From JBCCGE01 sp039029455 (lineage in GTDB: Bacteria > Pseudomonadota > Gammaproteobacteria > Arenicellales > Poriferihabitantaceae): 37,397 nucleotides of DNA. Of this stretch, positions 17,638-24,586 are shown piece after piece. A program made the translations under genes and the position numbers. The first letter of the stretch is position 1, and each line of letters opens with the position of its first letter. The notes beneath the pieces are model-generated. The model was not told where the DNA came from, made no database searches, and saw only the letters and a list, made by a program, of their open reading frames with translations. The stretch lies in contig JBCCGE010000029.1 of NCBI GenBank assembly GCA_039029455.1, positions 1-37,397 on the forward strand. The letters run 5' to 3'.

Positions 17638-18096
17638 TTATTCGATATCCATTTCATAGGTGTTCCACTTCGTTTTTACCGATAACTGATCGTAAAGCGC
17701 TCGGGCACGATAGTTATCGTCTGCGGTGATCCAGCGAATTTTTGGCCAACCCTCTCGGCGCGCATGTTCTTCGAGTGCATTGAACAATACCTTGCCCACG
17801 TTTTGCCCCCTCGCATCCGGAGAAACAAACAGATCATCCAAAAAACCGATATACGTGCCACGCAATGGGCTGGGCATGCGACGGACATGGGCGAATCCAC
17901 AGGCGTGTCCGCCAGTATTCACTGCAAGAAAGCCGTTAACCTCATGGTTACTATCCACTAACCAGTCCCAGAGGTTGGCAAGAATGGTGTCGTTCATTTC
18001 AACCTGATAGAAATCGGCGTAACCTCGATACAGTTCGCTCCATTGTTCGAAATCATCTTGGCTCACCGGGCGCACAGAAATGCTGGAATTAGTCAT
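17638..18096 (-). CDS. GNAT-family N-acetyltransferase
   Basis: This is a single-domain GNAT of 152 aa starting at ATG 18096 (MTNSSISVRPVS). The acetyl-CoA loop is clear in LDDLFVSPDARGQNVGKVLFNALEEHAR (VSPDxRGxxVGKxL, motif A), preceded by the GTYIGFLDD strand. Motif B follows with IRWITADDNYRARALYDQL. The end KTKWNTYEMDI is typical of small, stand-alone GNATs. The acceptor substrate is unknown. The frame extends 23 codons further upstream to 18165, but that would overlap the divergent metallopeptidase gene and adds no conserved sequence. It is convergent with the SDR gene across the MITE-like element. Confidence 0.85.
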   Translation of the reverse strand: MTNSSISVRPVSQDDFEQWSELYRGYADFYQVEMNDTILANLWDWLVDSNHEVNGFLAVNTGGHACGFAHVRRMPSPLRGTYIGFLDDLFVSPDARGQNVGKVLFNALEEHARREGWPKIRWITADDNYRARALYDQLSVKTKWNTYEMDIE

Positions 18097-18147
18097 GTCG
18101 AGTTCATGCGAAGTAGTTAGACTGCTGATACTAACGTAAACAAAATC

Positions 18148-18960
18148 ATGTTTTCCCAAAATCAATCAAAATTAGCTGGTGCGGCATCCTCTGTTCTGAC
18201 CCGCGCCGTTATCATCGTTGTCTGCTCACTGTGGTCGATCACGGCTTGTTTTGCTGGTGAGTTCCACGTGCTCTATTATCCCGCGGCAACTGAAGAGACG
18301 CGTGTCATCCGTGATTCACTGCAGTCTGATCCGGAAATAGATGCGCTGCTTGGTTTTGTCGACCGCAATCTCCTTGGAGACGCCGAGCTAAGAATTCTTT
18401 TTGGAGTGGGCGACGGCCCGCTTTACGATCCTGTTAGTCGTACTGTGCAGATACCGTACGAATTTGTGACCGAGGTCGATACCCTTATGGACCAGGTGAA
18501 ATATGCTGAAGAAGCGGATTCAAGGCTGAAGTCTGTGAGTGATGTACTGATCCATACTTTGCTGCATGAGATTGGACATGCAGTTGTCGATGTCCACAAC
18601 ATACCTATCGTCGGTCGGGAAGAGGACTCAGTGGATAGCTTTGCAACAATTCTTCTTTTGCATCACATTGCAGATGGCGCAGATATTGCGATCAGTGCTG
18701 CGGATTTTTTCGCGATTGAGGACTGGCATCACCAGGATGAATCTCTGGCACAATTCTGGGGCGATCACAGTCTGGATATACAGCGCGCCAATCAGATTCT
18801 CTGTCATGTCTATGGCAGCGATCCTGATCGATTTTCAGAACTCCTGGATGAACCCGGAGTCGATGATGATACTCGCGAACTCTGCATTGAAAGTTATGAA
18901 CAAGTCAGCCACGGCTGGAGCACTTTGCTGGAATCGGCAGGACTCGGTGCGCTGCAGTAA
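18148..18960 (+). CDS. Exported DUF4344-type putative metallopeptidase
   Basis: This 270-aa protein has an N-terminal signal peptide (hydrophobic core about residues 18-33, likely cleavage after CFA at 36), so it should act in the periplasm or outside the cell. A zinc-peptidase motif HEIGH lies at residues 140-144 in the context LIHTLLHEIGHAVVDVHNIP. A third ligand may be in the acidic stretch GREEDSVDSFA (157-166), as expected for the DUF4344 family. Four cysteines in total (two in the signal region) leave one possible disulphide (CHVYGSD ... LCIESY). The substrate is unknown. It lies 65 bases upstream of pyk but shows no functional link to it. Confidence 0.75.
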   Translation: MFSQNQSKLAGAASSVLTRAVIIVVCSLWSITACFAGEFHVLYYPAATEETRVIRDSLQSDPEIDALLGFVDRNLLGDAELRILFGVGDGPLYDPVSRTVQIPYEFVTEVDTLMDQVKYAEEADSRLKSVSDVLIHTLLHEIGHAVVDVHNIPIVGREEDSVDSFATILLLHHIADGADIAISAADFFAIEDWHHQDESLAQFWGDHSLDIQRANQILCHVYGSDPDRFSELLDEPGVDDDTRELCIESYEQVSHGWSTLLESAGLGALQ

Positions 18961-19025
18961 AATTTAGAATCTGATCGTAATGAGACTTCAGTCAGTTGCG
19001 AATTAACCTGCAAAGGATTTATTGA

Positions 19026-20450
19026 ATGAGACGCCAGCGCAAAGCCAAAATTGTGGCCACATTGGGTCCCTCAAGTTCATCAAAAGATGTGATTGCGGAT
19101 TTGTTTGCCGCAGGGGTCGACGTGTTTCGACTCAATTTCAGTCATGGTGCACATGACGATCATGCGGCTCGGGTTCAAATGATTCGGGACCTGGAAGCAA
19201 GCAGTGGGCGGCCTATTGGTATCATGATGGATATTCAGGGACCGAAGTTGCGCATTGGGGCGGTCAGGGATGGGTCGGCAGTTTTACATAAAAACCAGTC
19301 TTTCCGTCTGGATCTCAACTCTGATCCCGGTGATGCCGATCGTGTCAGTCTGCCGCATCCGGAGATCTTCGAGCCTTTGTCCTCAGGGGATCACCTGATG
19401 ATTGACGATGGTCGAATTCGATTGCGAGTCATAAACCGATCGGAAACCCATGCTGATACAACTGTTGAGGTTGGTGGGCCGATAAGCAGTAACAAGGGTG
19501 TAAATGTTCCGGGTGTTTTGTTGCCGATCTCGGTGATCACCGATAAAGACCGTCGCGATGTTGAATTTGGCCTGTCGTGCGGTGTCGACTGGGTCGCCCA
19601 ATCATTCGTGCAACGCGCGCAGGATGTTGTAGAACTTCGCGCCCTGGTCGGAGATCGGGCCAGAATAGTCGTAAAACTGGAAAAACCTTCTGCACTTGAC
19701 GATCTGGAAGGTATCTTGCAACACGCAGATGGCATCATGGTGGCCCGCGGTGATCTCGGTGTTGAATTGCCTCCGCAGCGTGTGCCGGTAGAACAGAAAC
19801 GCATTATCCGGGCCTGCCGGCAGGCCGGGAAACCGGTGATAATCGCTACTCATATGCTGGATTCGATGGTGCAGGCACCCGTGCCCACTCGAGCGGAAGC
19901 ATCTGACGTCGCCACTGCAATCTATGACGGCGTTGATGCCGTGATGCTGTCGGCTGAATCGGCGGCAGGTGAATACCCGGTGGATTCCGTCAAAATAATG
20001 AATCGAATCATTGAAGAAGTTGAGCACGATCCAATCTATGCGAATTTTCTCGATGCTCAGCGACCCGAACCCGACAGCACTACAGCGGATGCAATCTGCA
20101 ACGCTCTGCAACGAGTGACCCATATACTGGCTAGCACCACAACCGTCACTTATACGGCCTCTGGCAGTACCAGTTTAAGGGCAGCCAGAGAACGTCCGCA
20201 GGCGCCAATTTTAAGCCTGACACCGAAAGTGGAGACCGCCCGTTACCTCTCGCTGGCGTGGGGTGTTCATGGTGTTGTGGTCGATGTCGCCAATGAAAAC
20301 GCTGCAGTGTCCGACGTGATCGAGGCGGCGAAGTCCATTGCGGTGAGAGAGCGTTTTGCCAATAGCGGGGAAGCCGTGATCATTGCGGCCGGGATGCCGT
20401 TCGGAACGGCCGGCTCAACAAATCTTCTCCATATCGCCTGGATCGACTGA
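19026..20450 (+). CDS. pyk: Pyruvate kinase
   Basis: Pyruvate kinase converts phosphoenolpyruvate and ADP to pyruvate and ATP. The barrel domain opens with KIVATLGPSSSS and RLNFSHG, with MDIQGPKLRIG at about 68-78. Further blocks are VKLEKPSALDDLEGI, IMVARGDLGVELP, and the K+/substrate helix CRQAGKPVIIATHMLDSM, where ATHMLDSM replaces the more common ATQMLESM. A beta-barrel B domain and a C-terminal allosteric domain are both present. The length of 474 aa is typical of the PykA type. AAAGGA just upstream supports ATG 19026. It opens the carbon-metabolism block on the plus strand. Confidence 0.94.
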   Translation: MRRQRKAKIVATLGPSSSSKDVIADLFAAGVDVFRLNFSHGAHDDHAARVQMIRDLEASSGRPIGIMMDIQGPKLRIGAVRDGSAVLHKNQSFRLDLNSDPGDADRVSLPHPEIFEPLSSGDHLMIDDGRIRLRVINRSETHADTTVEVGGPISSNKGVNVPGVLLPISVITDKDRRDVEFGLSCGVDWVAQSFVQRAQDVVELRALVGDRARIVVKLEKPSALDDLEGILQHADGIMVARGDLGVELPPQRVPVEQKRIIRACRQAGKPVIIATHMLDSMVQAPVPTRAEASDVATAIYDGVDAVMLSAESAAGEYPVDSVKIMNRIIEEVEHDPIYANFLDAQRPEPDSTTADAICNALQRVTHILASTTTVTYTASGSTSLRAARERPQAPILSLTPKVETARYLSLAWGVHGVVVDVANENAAVSDVIEAAKSIAVRERFANSGEAVIIAAGMPFGTAGSTNLLHIAWID

Positions 20451-20469
20451 AGGATAACTTCGCATCTGC

Positions 20470-20478
20470 TGGTACAAT
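20470..20478 (+). promoter_or_regulatory. Candidate extended -10 promoter for sucC
   Basis: TGGTACAAT forms an extended -10 element (TGn plus TACAAT) about 29 bases before the sucC start codon. No good -35 box is visible at 16-18 bases upstream, which extended -10 promoters can tolerate. It would allow sucCD expression separate from pyk. Confidence 0.35.
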
Positions 20479-20506
20479 ACGTTTTTTCAAGTTTGATTAT
20501 TAAAAT

Positions 20507-21676
20507 ATGAATATCCATGAGTATCAGGCGAAGTCACTGTTACGTGATTTCGGTGTTGCGGTACCTGACGGCTCGGTCGCATTTTCAGTTGATGATGCGA
20601 TCGCTGCGGCGGAAAAAATGGGCGGTCCGGTGTGGGTCGTTAAAGCCCAGATTCACGCAGGTGGACGCGGTAAGGGCGGTGGTGTCAAAGTCGTTAAGTC
20701 GCTTGAAGACGTGCAGTCCGCCGCCAGTGAGATACTCGGCATGCAGCTGGTCACCCATCAGACGGGACCAGAGGGTCAGCTTGTGAAGCGACTGTACATC
20801 GAGGATGGCTGCGACATTGCACGTGAGCTTTATTTGGGTTTGCTCGTCGACCGGGCCACCAGCCGTGTGACCGTGATTGCCTCAACAGAAGGCGGAATGG
20901 AGATTGAGCAGGTCGCCGAGGAATCGCCGGAAAAAATTATCAAAGTCGTTATTGATCCAGCGATCGGTCTGCAGCCGTTTCACGCCAGAAAACTTGCATT
21001 CGGACTTGGTCTTGAAGGCGGACAGGTGAAGTCAGCGGTAAAATTTCTGTCCGCCATGTACCGGGCGTTTATGGAACTGGATGCCAGTATGGTGGAAATC
21101 AATCCACTGGTCGTCACTGGTGCAGGAGAGATGATGGCACTGGACGCGAAAATGAATTTTGACAGCAATGCACTTTACCGCCATCCCAATGTTGAGGAAT
21201 TGCGCGATGAAGATGAAGAGGACCCCGCCGAGATTGAAGCCGCCAGGCATGACCTGAACTACATCAAACTCGATGGGTCGATTGGTTGCATGGTGAATGG
21301 TGCCGGGCTGGCAATGGCCACAATGGACATTATTCAGCTTTATGGAAGTTCCCCTGCAAACTTCCTGGATGTGGGTGGTGGTGCAACCACGGAACGTGTA
21401 ACTGCCGCATTCAAGATTATTCTGTCTGATCCGAATGTTGAAGGCATACTGGTCAATATATTCGGCGGTATTATGAAATGCGACGTTATCGCCGAGGGTA
21501 TCGTGACTGCTGCCAAAGAAGTCGATCTAACGGTTCCGCTGGTGGTTAGACTTGAGGGCACCAACGTTGAAAAAGGCAAGACTATTTTGGCCGAGTCCGG
21601 ATTGCCGATTCTGTCTGCGGACAATCTTGACGATGCCGCGCAAAAAGCTGTCAAAGCTGTAGAGGAGGCTGCCTGA
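20507..21676 (+). CDS. sucC: Succinate-CoA ligase (ADP-forming), beta subunit
   Basis: This is the ATP-grasp subunit that, with SucD, interconverts succinyl-CoA and succinate. It has IHEYQAKSLLRDFGVAVP, KAQIHAGGRGKGGGVKVV, MVEINPLVVTG, NFLDVGGGA, and ILVNIFGGIMKCDVIAEGIV, the phosphate loop shared with SucD contacts. The length of 389 aa is standard. Specific phrases (DEDEEDPAEIEA, DLNYIKLDGSIGCMVNGAG) are those I associate with alphaproteobacterial SucC. Malate-CoA ligase MtkA is a close relative, and the nearby malyl-CoA lyase-like gene makes it a possible alternative, but the sequence fits SucC better. The stop overlaps the sucD start by one base (TGATG). Confidence 0.9.
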   Translation: MNIHEYQAKSLLRDFGVAVPDGSVAFSVDDAIAAAEKMGGPVWVVKAQIHAGGRGKGGGVKVVKSLEDVQSAASEILGMQLVTHQTGPEGQLVKRLYIEDGCDIARELYLGLLVDRATSRVTVIASTEGGMEIEQVAEESPEKIIKVVIDPAIGLQPFHARKLAFGLGLEGGQVKSAVKFLSAMYRAFMELDASMVEINPLVVTGAGEMMALDAKMNFDSNALYRHPNVEELRDEDEEDPAEIEAARHDLNYIKLDGSIGCMVNGAGLAMATMDIIQLYGSSPANFLDVGGGATTERVTAAFKIILSDPNVEGILVNIFGGIMKCDVIAEGIVTAAKEVDLTVPLVVRLEGTNVEKGKTILAESGLPILSADNLDDAAQKAVKAVEEAA

Positions 21677-22545
21677 TGTCTGTCTTGATCGACAAAAATA
21701 CTCGTGTCCTCTGCCAGGGTTTTACCGGTTCTACGGCGACGTTTCACAGTCAGCAGGCTGTTGATTACGGAACCACTGTGGTAGGTGGTGTAACCCCTGG
21801 CAAGGGCGGGCAGCAGCATCTCGGCCTGCCGGTTTTTGATACCGTAGAGGGGTGTGTGAAAAATACGGGTGCAAATGCGTCTGTGATTTATGTGCCGCCT
21901 CCTTTTGCAGCCGATGCAATCATGGAATCCATTGATGCTGAAGTGCCGCTCATTGTGTGCATAACAGAGGGTGTTCCCGTACTGGACATGGTTCGAGTGA
22001 AGCGACAGCTGGAAAACTCCTCGAGCCGGCTGGTGGGTCCGAATTGTCCAGGAGTGATAACCCCGGAAGCATGCAAAATTGGCATCATGCCGGGGCATAT
22101 CCATCGCAAGGGAAAAGTTGGGATTGTGTCCCGTTCCGGAACACTGACCTACGAAGCCGTGGCCCAAACAACAGCAGCCGGGCTCGGGCAGAGTACATGT
22201 ATCGGAATCGGTGGGGATCCGGTCAACGGCACGAACTTTATCGATTGTCTGGAAATGTTTTTGGCCGATGACGAAACCGAGTCGATCATTATGATTGGCG
22301 AGATTGGTGGAACAGCCGAGGAAGAGGCTGCAGACTTCATCAAACAAAACTCAACTAAAAAACCGATGTGTGGCTTTATAGCCGGAGTTACCGCTCCACC
22401 CGGTCGCCGTATGGGACATGCGGGTGCGATCATAGCCGGTGGTAAAGGCAGTGCCGGCGATAAAATCGAGGCGTTAAAATCTGCCGGAATCGCAGTTGCT
22501 AAGTCACCGGCCGCTTTAGGCACAACGCTCAAATCGGTGCTGTAA
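21676..22545 (+). CDS. sucD: Succinate-CoA ligase, alpha subunit
   Basis: The alpha subunit binds CoA and carries the phospho-histidine. Visible are VLCQGFTGSTATFHSQQA, GGVTPGKGG, VIYVPPPFAADAI, the block RLVGPNCPGVITP, IGIMPGHIHRKGKVGIVSRSGTLTYEA, GIGGDPVNGTNFID and the active-site histidine in GRRMGHAGAII. The length of 289 aa is standard. PGVITPEACKIGIMPG and the single-residue spacing match succinate-type SucD rather than MtkB, which usually has AGIISP and an inserted segment before it. It is translationally coupled to sucC. The sucAB genes normally beside it in Gammaproteobacteria are absent. Confidence 0.9.
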   Translation: MSVLIDKNTRVLCQGFTGSTATFHSQQAVDYGTTVVGGVTPGKGGQQHLGLPVFDTVEGCVKNTGANASVIYVPPPFAADAIMESIDAEVPLIVCITEGVPVLDMVRVKRQLENSSSRLVGPNCPGVITPEACKIGIMPGHIHRKGKVGIVSRSGTLTYEAVAQTTAAGLGQSTCIGIGGDPVNGTNFIDCLEMFLADDETESIIMIGEIGGTAEEEAADFIKQNSTKKPMCGFIAGVTAPPGRRMGHAGAIIAGGKGSAGDKIEALKSAGIAVAKSPAALGTTLKSVL

Positions 22546-22882
22546 ATACGTCATCTTGTGACAACAATTCAGGCAGTCTGAGTCGCTGTTTCACAGGCGT
22601 TTGACGCGTGTGATCCAGAGATCAACCAACTTGTCCCGCAACGTCCAAATCGGCGACAAGAATGACGTTTTGCATGAATTGAACTGATAAATGATCTTAT
22701 AAAATCCTGAAATACATCAATGTGATGTTTTTGAGCGGCTAGACACGGCTTTTTGGTCCAGAAAAGGTCTATTTATTTCGGTAAATGGGTCTTTTTTGGT
22801 GCATTGAAGACAGTGAATAGCTACACTATCGTGAAACCCGAAGTGATCCTGACAAGAGCCTCGTCTGGGGAGTGAAATTTCT
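22546..22882. other. 337-base non-coding gap before the formate dehydrogenase genes
   Basis: This is the longest gene-free stretch in the window. Its middle (about 22660-22800) is distinctly AT-rich compared with its surroundings. It holds a 15-base palindrome (22714-22728), a TATAAAAT stretch near 22700 and a TACACT box at 22822-22827, but none has a convincing -35 partner at the right distance. I find no credible small gene, RNA gene or rho-independent terminator. Its size and position suggest that the formate dehydrogenase genes have their own regulated promoter. Confidence 0.5.
22714..22728. promoter_or_regulatory. Palindrome upstream of the formate dehydrogenase operon
   Basis: ACATCA-ATG-TGATGT is a perfect 6-bp inverted repeat about 155 bases before the fdhB start, inside the AT-rich part of the gap. 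It could be an operator. I do not recognise the regulator, and short palindromes occur by chance. Confidence 0.25.
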
Positions 22883-24586
22883 GTGAGTATAGTGTCCGAT
22901 ATTCCGGTTCGCCGGGGACATCCCGGTAGCGGTAAAAAGAAAGGGCGCCACCGCCCGAAGGGCCGGCAAGTCAATCCTCAGGCTCTGGTGACGGTGCAAA
23001 AACTGCTCGATTCCAGACCCATTCGCCGGGACCTTTTAATTGAGTATCTGCATCTGATCCAGGATAGTTTTGGATACCTCTCTGCGGAGAATCTTGCCGC
23101 ACTGGCGCATATCATGCGGCTGTCGCAAACGGAAGTTTACGAAGTCGCCACGTTCTATGCCCACTTTGACGTTGTAAAAGAGGACGAAGATCCGCCACCT
23201 GCAACGACAATTCGTGTCTGCGACAGTATCGCCTGTCAACTGGCAGGGGCTGAGCAACTTATCGACGAACTAGAAACCAGCAGGCCCTCCGATATTCGGA
23301 TCGTGCGTGCACCCTGCATGGGGCGCTGTGATTCGGCTCCGGTCGCAGAAGTTGGTCACAATCACGTTGCCAAATGCGATTCGAAGACGGCGCTGCAAAA
23401 GGCAACGTCAGGAGATACGCACGCTGCCGATACCATGCACATTGGCTTTGAAGCCTACAAAGCTGAGGGCGGCTACCAGCTTTGGGAAAAATGCAGACGG
23501 GGAGAAATTACCCCTGAGGACATCATCTCTACTCTGGAACATTCATCGCTGAAGGGCCTGGGAGGCGCCGGGTTTCCAACTGGACGAAAATGGTCGATTG
23601 TTCGCAACTATGACGGCCCTCGATACATGGCGGTAAATGGTGATGAGGGTGAACCTGGTACGTTCAAGGATAGACATTATCTGGAGACCGATCCACATCG
23701 GTTCATTGAAGGTATGCTGATCGCTGCCTGGGTGGTTGGAACAGAACGATCGTATGTTTATATCAGGGACGAATATCCGGCAATTGTGAAAATGCTGAAA
23801 CGCGAAATTGCAACCGTTGTCGAGGCTGGACTCGCAGATCACGTTGAGATTGAAGTTCGTCGGGGTGCCGGTGCCTATATCTGCGGAGAGGAATCCGCAA
23901 TGATCGAGTCGATAGAAGGCAAACGCGGATTGCCCCGAAATCGTCCGCCGTATGTGGCGGAGGTTGGCTTGTTTGGACGACCAACACTCGAGAATAATGT
24001 CGAAACACTTTTTTGGGTGCGGGATATCGCGGAGCGTGGCGCTGAGTGGTTCGCCGAAGGTGGCACCAATGGGCGTCAGGGCTGGAGAAGCTATTCGGTC
24101 TCAGGCCGTGTCAAGGACCCCGGGGTCAAACTTGCACCTGCTGGCACGACAGTCCAGACGCTCATTGATGAGTATTGTGGCGGCATGCTGGACGGCCACG
24201 AATTCAAAGGATATCTCCCCGGTGGTGCCTCAGGAGGCATCCTTCCGGCAACTTTGAATGAAGTACCGCTGGATTTTGGCACCCTTCAGGAATACGGTTG
24301 CTTTATTGGATCGGCTGCTGTGGTGATATTCAGTGATCAAGACAATATGAAGGATGTATCATTGAATCTGATGAAGTTCTTCGAGGACGAAAGCTGCGGT
24401 CAGTGCACTCCGTGCAGAGTGGGTACAGAAAAAGCGGTAAAATTGATGCAGCAACCGAAATGGGACACAAGCCTATTGCAGGAGCTAAGTCAGGTTATGA
24501 CCGATGCGTCGATTTGTGGTCTGGGTCAGGCCGCCGGCAATCCGATTAATTCGGTTCTGAAGTACTTCCCGGAGGATTTGGTATGA
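22883..24586 (+). CDS. NAD-dependent formate dehydrogenase, beta subunit (NuoE-NuoF fusion)
   Basis: This subunit passes electrons from the formate-oxidising alpha subunit to NAD+. It fuses a NuoE-like thioredoxin-fold [2Fe-2S] domain (about residues 32-175; ligands C113, C118, C145, C149) to a NuoF-like FMN/NADH module (about 185-567). The latter has GLGGAGFPTGRKW (225-237), NGDEGEPGTFKDR, GAGAYICGEESAMIESIEG and the [4Fe-4S] site SCGQCTPCRVG (C505, C508, C511, plus a Cys in ASICGLG). The 567-aa fusion resembles Fdh1B of Methylobacterium rather than the separate FdsG/FdsB pair. The GTG start has GGGGAG upstream. It overlaps fdhA by 4 bases. Confidence 0.9.
   Translation: MSIVSDIPVRRGHPGSGKKKGRHRPKGRQVNPQALVTVQKLLDSRPIRRDLLIEYLHLIQDSFGYLSAENLAALAHIMRLSQTEVYEVATFYAHFDVVKEDEDPPPATTIRVCDSIACQLAGAEQLIDELETSRPSDIRIVRAPCMGRCDSAPVAEVGHNHVAKCDSKTALQKATSGDTHAADTMHIGFEAYKAEGGYQLWEKCRRGEITPEDIISTLEHSSLKGLGGAGFPTGRKWSIVRNYDGPRYMAVNGDEGEPGTFKDRHYLETDPHRFIEGMLIAAWVVGTERSYVYIRDEYPAIVKMLKREIATVVEAGLADHVEIEVRRGAGAYICGEESAMIESIEGKRGLPRNRPPYVAEVGLFGRPTLENNVETLFWVRDIAERGAEWFAEGGTNGRQGWRSYSVSGRVKDPGVKLAPAGTTVQTLIDEYCGGMLDGHEFKGYLPGGASGGILPATLNEVPLDFGTLQEYGCFIGSAAVVIFSDQDNMKDVSLNLMKFFEDESCGQCTPCRVGTEKAVKLMQQPKWDTSLLQELSQVMTDASICGLGQAAGNPINSVLKYFPEDLV

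Noticed and set aside
21340..22347. A 335-codon minus-strand open frame across the sucC-sucD junction
   Set aside because: Both real genes on the plus strand are highly conserved; the antisense product is rich in His, Cys and Arg and matches nothing.
20507..22545. Naming the CoA ligase genes mtkA and mtkB (malate-CoA ligase)
   Set aside because: The neighbouring malyl-CoA lyase-like gene suggested it, but the protein sequences match succinate-type SucC/SucD better. Kept as a question in the findings.
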